From Enterocloster clostridioformis (lineage in GTDB: Bacteria; Bacillota; Clostridia; Lachnospirales; Lachnospiraceae), in contig NZ_JAIWZC010000001.1 in NCBI RefSeq assembly GCF_020297485.1, forward strand, positions 3,100,001-3,164,000: a DNA stretch of 64,000 nt, read 5' to 3'. This document shows, piece by piece, positions 1 through 8,094 of the stretch (position 1 is the first letter of the stretch; each line of letters begins with the position of its first letter). A program made the translations under genes and the position numbers. The notes under the pieces are model-generated. The model was not told the DNA's origin. It ran no database searches and saw only the letters and a list, made by a program, of their open reading frames with translations.

Positions 1-1
1 C

Positions 2-379
2 GCAGTACCTTACGGCTTTGGACTGTCCTATACCACATTTTCAGTGGAATGCATGAAGGCCTGGACAGCAGACGGTCTGGTATATGCCTGCTGCGATGTA
101 AAAAACACCGGCGGCAGGGAGGGGACAGAAGTCTTACAGATGTATGTGGGTTTCCCCCAGTCAAAGGTAGACCGTCCCGTCCGAACATTGAAGGGATTTA
201 AGCGGAGCAGTCTCCAGCCAGGCGAAAAGAGGACTGTCGTTATCTCCTGTCCTGTGGAGGAACTGGCCTGGTTTAATGAGGAAACCGGTTCCTTCGAGAC
301 AGAGCATATGGAATATGAGATTTACATGGGCACCAGCAGCGCGCCGGAAGACCTGCTCATGACAACTATTACAATATAG
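2..379 (+). CDS. C-terminal part of a GH3 beta-glucosidase-type hydrolase (5' truncated by window)
   Basis: The frame is open from the first bases and reads A-V-P-Y-G-F-G-L-S-Y-T-T-F, the segment that in GH3 glycosidases leads into the fibronectin type III-like C-terminal domain. The rest (VKNTGGREGTEVLQMYVG, then VDRPVRTLKGFKR and a PGE turn) is that Fn3-like domain and ends normally. The GH3 catalytic domains lie outside the window, so substrate specificity cannot be read. The stop is 12 bases before a sugar symporter start, so the two probably form an operon that imports and hydrolyses a plant or host glycoside. The GH3 C-terminus is clear; the exact enzyme is inference. Confidence 0.85.
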   Translation, partial: AVPYGFGLSYTTFSVECMKAWTADGLVYACCDVKNTGGREGTEVLQMYVGFPQSKVDRPVRTLKGFKRSSLQPGEKRTVVISCPVEELAWFNEETGSFETEHMEYEIYMGTSSAPEDLLMTTITI

Positions 380-391
380 GGGGAAATCAAG

Positions 392-1735
392 ATGGAAAAC
401 AAACCATCCTTATGGGAGAAACTTGCCTTTGCCGTTGGCGACGGAGGCTGCAATTTCGTTTGGACCACCATTGGTTCATTCCTGACATTATATTACACGG
501 ACAGCGTGGGGATCAGCGCCGCTGTCATAGGCACCATTATGCTGCTGACAAGACTTCTTGACGGGGTAACGGATCTGGGTATGGGGGCCCTCATAGACAG
601 GACCCGCACACGCTGGGGCAAAGCCCGCCCGTGGGTCCTCTGGTCCGCCGTACCCATGGGGCTGGGGCTGGTTCTTCTGTTCAATGTTCCTGCCTCCCTG
701 GGAAGCAGCGGAAAGATTGCATATGCAGCCATTACATACACCCTAATGGCGGCTGTCATCTACACGGCCTGCAATCTTTCCTACAACACCCTTCTGTCAC
801 TGACAGCGCCCAACCCAAAGGACAGGGTTCTCATGAGCTCCCTGCGATTCTTCTGCACCATGGGTGTTGTTCTTATCATCAACTACAATACCATGAACCT
901 GGTGGAACGTTTTGGCTGGAATGGGATGGCTTTCGCCTTCGGAGTCATTGCGGTAGTCCTGCTGCTCATTACCTTCTTCTTTACAAAGGAACGCTCCATC
1001 GCGGGAATATCGGGAAAGAGTGAGAAAAAGATTCCCGTGGGCCAGTCTTTCAGGTTATTGTTCAAGAATAAATACTTTATATTTGTCACCCTGATTTTTG
1101 TCATAAATTATACAGCCCTTGGTGTCAACAACGGTCTGCGCATCTTCTATGCCAGGGATGTCCTTGGCAATGCAGGGCTGATGGGAACGCTCACCTTATG
1201 TTTTATCCTGCCCAAAATGATTGGCAACCTTCTCTATCCCCAAATTACAAGGATAATGGGAAAATGGAAAAGTCTGGTTCTGGGATACATCCTGGAAATG
1301 GCAGGAGTAGCCGTCATGGCCCTCACACCTTCCTCCCTGGGCACTGCCGTGGCGGGCCTGGTACTGCTGGGAATCGGAGGCATCCCCCATACGGCGGGCC
1401 TGTTTGCCCTGGTAGCTGACGTAATTGATTACGGCGAATGGAAAACCGGGGTCCGCATTGACGGCCTCACCAATTCCGCCACCAGCTTCGGCATGAAGGT
1501 AGGAGCCGGCCTGGGCTCTGCCATCGTGGGATGGGGACTGGCCTGGGGAAATTACAACGGCAGGCTGGCTGCCCAGACAGCAGAAACCGTGTCAGCCATC
1601 AAAATCCTGTTTACGGCAGTTCCCTTTGCCCTGTTTTCAGCGGGGCTGATAATCATTATGTTTACCAATATTGACAAAATATACCCTCAGATTTCCAGGG
1701 ATTTGGCGGCGGGAAGGTCTGAGGCCGGACAATAG
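392..1735 (+). CDS. GPH-family sugar:cation symporter (MelB/XynP-like)
   Basis: This 447-residue polytopic membrane protein has about 12 hydrophobic segments. The N-terminus (WEKLAFAVGDGG, then a tract ending LTLYYTDSVG) and the loop DRTRTRWGKARPW are hallmarks of glycoside-pentoside-hexuronide symporters, where the cytoplasmic D-R-T-x-T-R-W-G-K-x-R-P loop is conserved. A good Shine-Dalgarno (AGGGGGAAATCAAG) precedes the ATG. It lies directly after the GH3 gene, which suggests uptake of a glycoside, disaccharide or its product with Na+ or H+. The substrate cannot be assigned. A strong bidirectional terminator follows. Confidence 0.88.
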   Translation: MENKPSLWEKLAFAVGDGGCNFVWTTIGSFLTLYYTDSVGISAAVIGTIMLLTRLLDGVTDLGMGALIDRTRTRWGKARPWVLWSAVPMGLGLVLLFNVPASLGSSGKIAYAAITYTLMAAVIYTACNLSYNTLLSLTAPNPKDRVLMSSLRFFCTMGVVLIINYNTMNLVERFGWNGMAFAFGVIAVVLLLITFFFTKERSIAGISGKSEKKIPVGQSFRLLFKNKYFIFVTLIFVINYTALGVNNGLRIFYARDVLGNAGLMGTLTLCFILPKMIGNLLYPQITRIMGKWKSLVLGYILEMAGVAVMALTPSSLGTAVAGLVLLGIGGIPHTAGLFALVADVIDYGEWKTGVRIDGLTNSATSFGMKVGAGLGSAIVGWGLAWGNYNGRLAAQTAETVSAIKILFTAVPFALFSAGLIIIMFTNIDKIYPQISRDLAAGRSEAGQ

Positions 1736-1750
1736 GCTTCCCGCCCGAAA

Positions 1751-1805
1751 ACACCCCCGGAGCAGTGTGAATTATCGTAATATAATTCACACGTTCCGGG
1801 GGTGT
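1751..1805. terminator. Bidirectional intrinsic terminator between symporter and trmL
   Basis: A long inverted repeat has arms of about 23 bases (1751-1774 and 1782-1805). They begin ACACCCCCGGA and end in GTGTGAATTA, with one small internal mismatch. T-rich sequence follows on both strands, and two genes converge here. Confidence 0.85.
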
Positions 1806-1838
1806 TTCACTTATCTTTTTATTTATCTGTTTGTCTGT

Positions 1839-2345
1839 CTATTCATCCTTCCAGTGCAGGTGGTGAAGCTGACCGTTCAGCTCCAGCTTGCCGAATCCAT
1901 TCTGTCTCAACGCCTCGTACAGCACGATGGCCGCGGAATTGGACAGGTTCAGGGAACGGATATCGCCCCACATGGGAATCCGGATGCAATGGTCCTCATT
2001 GTCCACCAGAATCTCCTCCGGGATGCCGGCGCTTTCCCTGCCGAACATGAGATAGCAGTCCGGCCTGTAGGACACATCGGAATACACCTTGTGGGCTTTG
2101 GTGGTGGCAAAATACATGCTGCCCCGGGCCTGGGGATTGCGCTCCAGGAAGTCCTGATAATCGCTGTACACAGTCACGTTCAGTTTGTCCCAGTAGTCCA
2201 GCCCTGCCCTCTTTAATGCCTTCTCATTGAGCTTAAAGCCCAGGGGCTCGATGAGATGGAGCCTGGTCCGGGTGGCAACGCAGGTACGGCCGATATTGCC
2301 TGTATTGGACGGCATTTCCGGTTCTAATAGTACAATATTCATCAT
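1839..2345 (-). CDS. trmL: tRNA (cytidine/uridine-34 2'-O)-methyltransferase, SPOUT family
   Basis: The 168-residue protein has the small single-domain architecture of TrmL/YibK/CspR. The N-terminal strand MNIVLLEPEMPSNTGNIGRT, the LMFGRESAGIPEEIL segment and the C-terminal NLSNSAAIVLYEALRQ are the SpoU trefoil-knot motifs that bind S-adenosylmethionine. The family 2'-O-methylates the wobble base of tRNA-Leu. The ORF begins ATGATG, so either codon may be used; an AAAGG sits upstream. It lies 19 bases after the aminotransferase gene on the same strand and may be its last co-transcribed gene before the terminator. Confidence 0.93.
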   Translation of the reverse strand: MMNIVLLEPEMPSNTGNIGRTCVATRTRLHLIEPLGFKLNEKALKRAGLDYWDKLNVTVYSDYQDFLERNPQARGSMYFATTKAHKVYSDVSYRPDCYLMFGRESAGIPEEILVDNEDHCIRIPMWGDIRSLNLSNSAAIVLYEALRQNGFGKLELNGQLHHLHWKDE

Positions 2346-2364
2346 GGTATGCTGCGCCTTTCTG

Positions 2365-3537
2365 CTATTCCCCGCCGTCCAGTCTTTTCACGAACCTTGC
2401 CATGCGTCCCAGGGCTTCCTTCAGTTTATCCAGGGAGTAGGCATAGGAAACTCTCACGAATCCCTCCCCGCAGTCCCCAAATGCGGTGCCCGGCACCACA
2501 GCTACCTTTTCCTCTTCCAGGAACCGGGTGGCGAATTCCTCAGATGTCATTCCGAAACGGCTGATGTTGGGGAAGGTATAAAACGCGCCCATGGGCTCAA
2601 AGCAGGTAAGGCCCATCTCCTCATAGGCGTGGAGAAGAAAACGCCTGCGCTGATTGTAGGATTCCCGCATCATGGCCACGTCCGGATCCCCGTTCTTCAT
2701 GGCTGACACGGCTGCGTACTGGCTGGTGGTAGGGGCGCACATGATGGCGTACTGATGAATCTTCAGCATCTGCTCCAGAATGATATGGGGAGCTGCGGCA
2801 TAGCCCAGACGCCAGCCCGTCATGGCATAGGCCTTGGAGAAGCCATTGATGAGCACGGTCCTCTCCTTCATTCCGGGGAAGGATGCAATGGTCACATGGC
2901 GCTTGCCGTTGTATGTCAGTTCGGAATAAATCTCATCAGAAATCACAAACAGATCCTTTTCCAAGACAATATTTACAATTTTTTCCAATTCCTCTTTTTC
3001 CATAATGGCACCCGTAGGGTTGTTGGGGAAGGGAAGGATGAGAATCTTTGTCTTGTCTGTAATCTTCTCCAGAAGCTTTTCCGGAGTCAGCTTGAACTGG
3101 TCCTTTTCCTCCAGCTCAATGGTCACGGGCACGCCGTCTGCCAGGGTAACACAGGGCATATAGGACACGTAGCTGGGCTGGGGAATCAGTACCTCATCTC
3201 CCTCGTTTAACATGGCCCTCAGGGCAATGTCGATGGCCTCGCTTCCGCCTACCGTTACCAGGATCTCCTGGTCCGGGTCATATGTAGCGCCGCATCTGCG
3301 CTTTAAATATTCGCATATCTCCACTTTAAGGGGCTTTAAGCCGGCATTGGAGGTATAGAAGGTACGCCCCTTTTCCAGGGAATAGATACCCTCCTCACGG
3401 ATGTGCCAGGGCGTCTCAAAATCCGGCTCGCCCACGCCAAGGGAGATGGCGTCCTTCATCTCACTTACAATATCAAAGAATTTACGGATACCGGACGGCG
3501 GTATCTTTACGATTTTATCTGATAATGGGTTTCTCAT
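2365..3537 (-). CDS. PLP-dependent class I/II aminotransferase
   Basis: This 390-residue fold-type I aminotransferase resembles the PatA/aromatic-aspartate group. Visible landmarks are GEPDFETP near residue 36, PNNPTG near 171, the SDEIY segment near 200, and the PLP-lysine motif NGFSKAYAMTGWRLGY with Lys about 235. It transfers an amino group between an amino acid and a 2-oxo acid; the substrate cannot be told from sequence alone. Its ATG overlaps the stop of the Lrp/AsnC gene by four bases (ATGA), so the two are translationally coupled. The regulator probably senses the amino acid the enzyme handles. Confidence 0.9.
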   Translation of the reverse strand: MRNPLSDKIVKIPPSGIRKFFDIVSEMKDAISLGVGEPDFETPWHIREEGIYSLEKGRTFYTSNAGLKPLKVEICEYLKRRCGATYDPDQEILVTVGGSEAIDIALRAMLNEGDEVLIPQPSYVSYMPCVTLADGVPVTIELEEKDQFKLTPEKLLEKITDKTKILILPFPNNPTGAIMEKEELEKIVNIVLEKDLFVISDEIYSELTYNGKRHVTIASFPGMKERTVLINGFSKAYAMTGWRLGYAAAPHIILEQMLKIHQYAIMCAPTTSQYAAVSAMKNGDPDVAMMRESYNQRRRFLLHAYEEMGLTCFEPMGAFYTFPNISRFGMTSEEFATRFLEEEKVAVVPGTAFGDCGEGFVRVSYAYSLDKLKEALGRMARFVKRLDGGE

Positions 3538-4016
3538 GGAGTAATCAGCATCCTTTCATCCTGCACCTGCTCACTGATAATGGTGCCGTGGTCTTTGTAT
3601 TTTTTCAATACGAAATGGGTTGCAGTGCTTAATACGGATTCCATCGGTCCCAGCTTGTCGGATACGAACTGGGCAATCTGGCGCATGGTTCTGCCCTCGA
3701 TGAACACAGTGAAGTCATAGGCTCCGCTCATGAGATACACGGCCTCCACCTCGCTGTATTGGTAAATGCGCTCCGCTATCTTGTCAAAGCCCATGCCCCT
3801 CTGAGGAGTTACCTTTACCTCGATTAACGCCACCACCTTTTCCTCGCTGGTATTATCCCAGTTAATCAGTGTATGGTATCCGCAGATAATGTGTTCCTTC
3901 TCCATCTCCGCTATCTCGTTGGCCACCGCTATTTCGCTTTCTCCCAGCAGTATAGCCAGGTCCTTAAGGTCGATTCTGCTGTTTTTCTCAATGACTGCAA
4001 GTATCTTTTCTCTCAT
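3534..4016 (-). CDS. Lrp/AsnC family transcriptional regulator
   Basis: The 160-residue protein has an N-terminal winged helix-turn-helix (IEKNSRIDLKDLAILLGES, residues about 8-60) and a C-terminal RAM/AsnC ligand-binding domain (VVALIEVKVTPQRGMGFDKIAERIY, then VMSGAYDF-like VYLMSGAYDFTVFIEG). Such proteins form octamers and respond to amino acids. The gene overlaps the aminotransferase start by four bases, so it probably controls that operon, and likely itself. The ATG follows a GGATGATATATT leader with a modest ribosome site. Confidence 0.9.
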   Translation of the reverse strand: MREKILAVIEKNSRIDLKDLAILLGESEIAVANEIAEMEKEHIICGYHTLINWDNTSEEKVVALIEVKVTPQRGMGFDKIAERIYQYSEVEAVYLMSGAYDFTVFIEGRTMRQIAQFVSDKLGPMESVLSTATHFVLKKYKDHGTIISEQVQDERMLITP

Positions 4017-4064
4017 AATATATCATCCTCCATCCTTCCATGTTTATATAGCTTCTTAGCTGTC

Positions 4065-4658
4065 TCATATTATCTTTGTCAGTTCATCGGGCTGGGGCCG
4101 CTCCAAAAATCCGGCTCCCTCCTGTCCATGGCGTATCTGCCTGGCATTTCCATCCGCCACACTTCCGATGACGCCCGCGGGAATTCCCTCTGCCATGAGC
4201 CTTCTCACCAGCTGCCCTCCCCTGTCCGAGGCCAGGATGGCGCAGTTTCCGCTGTACAGCCGGTAGGGATTCAGTTCAAACAGCTCGCATATCTCTACCG
4301 TTACCTGCCGCATAGGCATACTTCTGAGGTCCACATCAATGCCCGCGTTAAATATCCCTGATAAATTCCAAAGGGCAGCTAAAACGCCGCCCTCTCCTGC
4401 ATACTCGTAAGCAGTGAAGGAGCAGGGCTCCTTCTTCTGTTCACGTTTTATCCATTGTTCCACGGAGTATGGCTCCGTTTCATCCAGACACCTTAAGAAC
4501 ACAGGCGAAAAGCGCCCATTGAGCACATCCCGCTTTTCTGAGCCTATCTTTACAGTCCCCGCAAATCCGGCATGACCTGCCATCACCAAATCCTGACCCG
4601 GCCTCATGAAGCCGTCGCGCTTCTCAAATCCGCCTGGTCCCTGTCCGGCCGTCCGCAT
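4065..4658 (-). CDS. AIR-synthase C-terminal-domain protein (half-length HypE/PurM-like)
   Basis: The 197 residues match only the C-terminal half of the AIR synthase/HypE superfamily: PGQDLVMAGHAGFAGTVKIG, then AGEGGVLAALWNLS, then IDVDLRSMPMRQVTVEICE with the following NPYRLYSGNCAILA. Full-length family members are about 330 residues and carry an N-terminal ATP-binding half, which is absent here. The start overlaps the VanW stop (TAATG), so translation is coupled. The C-terminus reaches a normal family end, so this is not a 3' truncation. It may be a scaffold or a relic; no reaction should be assumed. Confidence 0.7.
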   Translation of the reverse strand: MRTAGQGPGGFEKRDGFMRPGQDLVMAGHAGFAGTVKIGSEKRDVLNGRFSPVFLRCLDETEPYSVEQWIKREQKKEPCSFTAYEYAGEGGVLAALWNLSGIFNAGIDVDLRSMPMRQVTVEICELFELNPYRLYSGNCAILASDRGGQLVRRLMAEGIPAGVIGSVADGNARQIRHGQEGAGFLERPQPDELTKII

Positions 4659-6238
4659 TATGGTCCCTCCACCGGGGTGACCGTGGGGCCTCCCCCGGCC
4701 GGCGCCGGATTTGCAGCGGGCGCCGGGTTCGCTGCCGGCGCCGGATTTGCCGCTGCCGGGTTCGCCTCCGGGGCCGGGGCCGCCTCAGCAGCCGGCTGCG
4801 TCACGCCCGGGCCTCCCTCCACTCCGGTAACCGGCGCTGTCTCGGCCGGGGCTGTATCCACGGGCGCCGTCACATCCGGCACCACCGGCAATGCCACCGG
4901 CAGATCAGGACCTACCCGGTAAATGGCCTTGGATGCATTGTAGGTGTCCTTGTTTAGCAGGGTTCTCTCCTGCTCCACACCGTCCACAGTCACTACCTTC
5001 CATAATCTGGATCTGAGTCCTGTATGGGAGGACTGGACCTTGACCCTTGCTCCCGGAGCCAGGGTGTTGTCTACAATGAGCTGAGGCTCGCCCGGACTGG
5101 TGCTTCCCAGGGTCTCAGACACGTATTCCACCTTGCGGTTGGCCGGCCTTGTCTCCTTGCCGTATATGGTAAAGGTAAGCTTCCTGCCGGAGGTATACCC
5201 TTCCACATAAATAGGGGTACTGTAATTGTTCTGTATCTTAATATCCTTATATGTGCCTGCAATGGCCGCATCCCTGGATGGTTTCACATAGGTGACAATC
5301 ATGGAGTGGTTCTGTCTCTGGACAATCTCCACCTCCGCTTCCAGGGAAGCGTTATACAGAGTGGTAGCCAGCTGGCACACGCCTCCTCCGATACTGTCCA
5401 CCACCTGGCCATTCTCATAAGCCGCCGCTGTCTTATACCCGTTGGCTGTGGTAAAAGGCTGCAGGCATTCATAGCCTGACAGGACATCCCCCGGCATTAG
5501 CACATGGCCGTTAATCTTAGCCGCGCCTACTGCCAGGTTGGTGGAGCGGGCTGCGCCGCTGCTGCTGAAATCAGTTGTATATGTGCCCAGCACATCCTGT
5601 ATGGTGGCCAGGGCTTCACTGGTAATGGCCGGCTGTTCTTCTGTTACCTGGGCCGTTACCTCTATGGGCTTTTCCAGACCGGCTTCCAGTGCCTCATTCA
5701 GGGCTGCCTCCGTTCCCGCCACGTCAACCACGCGTCCGGGCACAGAGTCCGTAATGACAAACTGTCCATTTTCTCTGGTTATAGATGCATTCCGGGGCTC
5801 CGCCGTGATTCCCTGGCACTGTGTATCCACAAAGGCCTTCACCTTAGCGGAATCCACCTCTGTCTCCAGTTCAATATCCACGGGCGCCGCCGCCAGATCT
5901 TTTTCAATCATATACTGTTTAATCAGGCTGCCGCCGGCATACTGGCCGGCCGCCTCATCAATTGCGTCTGTGTTAATCCAGTGAAAGCCCAGCTCCCCCG
6001 CCGTGGTGGCCACGTCCTGTCCATCCACGCTAAGGGTCACTGACTGGGCCGCCAGGCCGTCCACATATTCCTGGACCGCCGCCTTCGCCTCCTCAGCCGT
6101 CATTCCGGCCAGGCTCTGGCTGCCTGCGGTTATCCCGGCCGGCAGCACAGGCGCCGCCCAGGCAATCACTGGAAATGCCGCAAGCAGCGCCATACTGATG
6201 ACCGCTGTCAGGCCGGCATTACCTATACGATTCCTCAT
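4658..6238 (-). CDS. Secreted VanW-family protein with peptidoglycan-binding and G5-like domains
   Basis: The 526-residue protein has a Sec signal peptide (residues 1-28, ending AWA), repeated PG_binding_4/YoaR-like segments (about 40-200; SLAGMTAEEAKAAVQEYV opens the first) and a VanW domain (about 215-340; GVCQLATTLYNASLEAE with the Cys and HSMIVTYVKPSRDAAI). A G5-like module follows (about 345-430; VEYVSETLGSTSPGEPQ), then a low-complexity Ala/Pro/Asn tail from about 440. It is probably extracellular and wall associated; the biochemical role of VanW proteins is not settled. Its stop overlaps the next gene start. The repetitive GC-rich tail may vary in length among strains. Confidence 0.88.
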   Translation of the reverse strand: MRNRIGNAGLTAVISMALLAAFPVIAWAAPVLPAGITAGSQSLAGMTAEEAKAAVQEYVDGLAAQSVTLSVDGQDVATTAGELGFHWINTDAIDEAAGQYAGGSLIKQYMIEKDLAAAPVDIELETEVDSAKVKAFVDTQCQGITAEPRNASITRENGQFVITDSVPGRVVDVAGTEAALNEALEAGLEKPIEVTAQVTEEQPAITSEALATIQDVLGTYTTDFSSSGAARSTNLAVGAAKINGHVLMPGDVLSGYECLQPFTTANGYKTAAAYENGQVVDSIGGGVCQLATTLYNASLEAEVEIVQRQNHSMIVTYVKPSRDAAIAGTYKDIKIQNNYSTPIYVEGYTSGRKLTFTIYGKETRPANRKVEYVSETLGSTSPGEPQLIVDNTLAPGARVKVQSSHTGLRSRLWKVVTVDGVEQERTLLNKDTYNASKAIYRVGPDLPVALPVVPDVTAPVDTAPAETAPVTGVEGGPGVTQPAAEAAPAPEANPAAANPAPAANPAPAANPAPAGGGPTVTPVEGP

Positions 6239-6267
6239 AAATTCTCCTCTTCCAAACTGTAATGCAA

Positions 6268-6378
6268 TTAATACATAAGTGCGCTTAAGGCCATAGGAAC
6301 AATCATAGCCAGCACTAATACAACAACAATGATGGTGGAAATGATTTTCTTGGTCCTTGGATCTCTCATATTAAGCAT
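6268..6378 (-). CDS. Small single-span membrane protein (36 aa)
   Basis: A 36-codon ORF encodes MLNMRDPRTKKIISTI followed by a hydrophobic helix (IVVVLVLAMIVPMALSALMY) and stop. A strong Shine-Dalgarno (AAGAGGTGAATGTACA) precedes the ATG. The arrangement of a short basic N-terminus then one transmembrane helix is typical of small membrane peptides that bind larger partners. It sits between the exonuclease and VanW genes on the same strand. I do not recognise a named family; coding potential rests on the ribosome site and composition. Confidence 0.65.
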   Translation of the reverse strand: MLNMRDPRTKKIISTIIVVVLVLAMIVPMALSALMY

Positions 6379-6421
6379 TGTACATTCACCTCTTTTAATA
6401 ATATACCTCAGAATCTCTTCT

Positions 6422-7159
6422 TTAGTCTTTCTGTTCCCCGGATATTCTTCTGGTCATCCGTCCGTACCGGGAGATAATATTGTCAATCATCCGCGACACC
6501 TCACCGCGGCTCATGGCGTCTATCTGCACAGCTATGTCTATTCTATGACATTTTAACAAATCGTGCAAGTATTCTTTTTGCCTTTTTGTGGGCGGCTGCT
6601 CTCTTTTTGCCTTATAAATCAAGGGTTTTGCCGCAAAAGCCTCCGGATGCTCCCTGCCATGGCGGACCATCATCGCCTGATACAGTCCATGAGCCGCCTC
6701 CGCGTCCGCCTGGGCCCGGTGGGCCGTGGACTGAGAAACCTCATAAAAGGAGCAGGCGCAGGTCAGATTCCGTTTCACATCCGCGGGCATAAACAGACGG
6801 CAGATGCCAAGGGTATCAATCCCCTCCCGCTCAAAATCCAGCCCGCTGTTCACCGCCGCCCGTTTCAGGAAAGCATAATCGAACAATATATTATGCCCCA
6901 GCAAAGGCAGATTTCCGCAGAACCGGACCGCATCCCCAATAATATCCTCAATCACAGGAGCGTCCTTCACCATATCATCCGTAATCCCCGTAAGCTCCCT
7001 AATCCGCTCTCCCAGCTGCCGCATAGGATTCACCAGAGTGACAAACCTCTCCTCCACCCGGCCGTCCACCACCCTCAAGGCGGCAATCTCCGTAATCTTC
7101 TCCAGCCTGGCCTCCAATCCCGTAGTCTCCAGGTCCAGGGCTATGTATGAATTCGTCAT
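6422..7159 (-). CDS. DnaQ-like 3'-5' exonuclease (DNA polymerase III epsilon type)
   Basis: The 245-residue DEDDh exonuclease shows Exo I (ALDLETTGL, near residue 9), Exo II (LLGHNILFDYAFL) and Exo III (STAHRAQADAEAAHGLY, the His/Asp pair). Residues beyond about 190 form a short C-terminal extension ending with a basic, Arg-rich segment. I chose the ATG at 7159 because AGAGGAAGAT sits just upstream; ten further in-frame codons upstream have no ribosome site. Stand-alone members proofread or process DNA or RNA ends. There is no partner gene beside it. Confidence 0.88.
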   Translation of the reverse strand: MTNSYIALDLETTGLEARLEKITEIAALRVVDGRVEERFVTLVNPMRQLGERIRELTGITDDMVKDAPVIEDIIGDAVRFCGNLPLLGHNILFDYAFLKRAAVNSGLDFEREGIDTLGICRLFMPADVKRNLTCACSFYEVSQSTAHRAQADAEAAHGLYQAMMVRHGREHPEAFAAKPLIYKAKREQPPTKRQKEYLHDLLKCHRIDIAVQIDAMSRGEVSRMIDNIISRYGRMTRRISGEQKD

Positions 7160-7252
7160 ATCTTCCTCTTTCCAATAAAAAATAAACACCGCAAAACCAC
7201 ATGAAGCCGTATTCTAAAACAAACCTCATATTTATGACCCATTCTACTACAC

Positions 7253-8093
7253 TTATGGAGGAAATGGAACTGGAAATAATAGAATACAAAGAAAACATTC
7301 AATCACCTGCCATCCGTCCTCCATCCCCAAAACCGGATATCTGGCAAGCGCGTCCTTCACATCCATGAATTCATATCCAACCCGGCGTATGTCCTCCTGG
7401 GACACATGTTCCGGATTCACTGCATAGGTAATGGTAAACCTGCCCTCAGAGGAGCTGTGTATCATGTGGGCCGGTACCATGGCAGAACCGGGAAACGCCC
7501 CTTTTTCCATCAGCTCCATGGTATAGGGCGTCCCCCTGTAGCCGTAACGGCGTATGAGCCCGTCCACCTCCGGATTCTCGCCAAACCCCTTTATTCCCGG
7601 CGCAATGACCAGTAATTCCCCGCCGTCCTCGATCATCATCCGTGTGCGGTAAATGGCCTTGTTTCCCACCCAGGTGGTGGAGAACTCCTCCGGCTCCAGA
7701 TAAGCCACCACCTTTTTTGCCCGGCGTTCCACCTGTGTGATGCAGCGTCTTTTTGCCAAAGCAGCCGCATGTTCATAGACCTGCCTGGACGCGCCGGTAA
7801 AGATGCCGTGAAGGGCGGGCCTCCCCAAAGAACCGGATCTGTTCCCCACGGCTCATGGCCCTGTGGGTCCCCACCGCAGGCATAACGCGCACTTCGGCCT
7901 CCATGCTCAGACGGTGATACAGATAGGAGGTGATAACACCCCCATAGGAATAACAGCGTGTGATATCCGGCGGCACTAAGAGGATACGTCCGGCCCTCGG
8001 AAGTCCCTCCAGCATGTAATCCAGTACGTGCTCCGCCTGTTTCCTGTACTGTTTCGTGAACTGTCCCGTAAACTGTTTCTGACTGGATGGAGC
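7253..8093 (-). pseudogene. LarA-like (DUF2088) racemase/epimerase gene, internally deleted and frameshifted
   Basis: Two pieces of one family lie in different frames. The 5' piece (about 8090-7830) reads LLVPPDITRCYSYGGVITSY and VMPAVGTHRAMSRGEQIRFFGE, the LarA N-terminal motifs including the first His of the nickel site. The 3' piece (about 7810-7262) reads AKKVVAYLEPEEFS, TRMMIEDGGELLVIAPGI and HMIHSSSEGRFTITYAV, the C-terminal domain. About 150 residues of the middle, including the remaining active-site residues, are missing between FFGE and ALHGIF. No good start codon or ribosome site precedes the first piece, which begins just after the upstream permease. It was probably a sugar-acid epimerase of the adjacent transport locus and is now dead. 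Confidence 0.75.
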
Positions 8094-8094
8094 A

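Noticed and set aside
1671..2216. Long plus-strand ORF over the symporter end
   Set aside because: It runs through the terminator hairpin and antisense to trmL.
4572..4922. Ala/Gly-rich plus-strand ORF
   Set aside because: Antisense of the low-complexity tail of the VanW gene, with no ribosome site.
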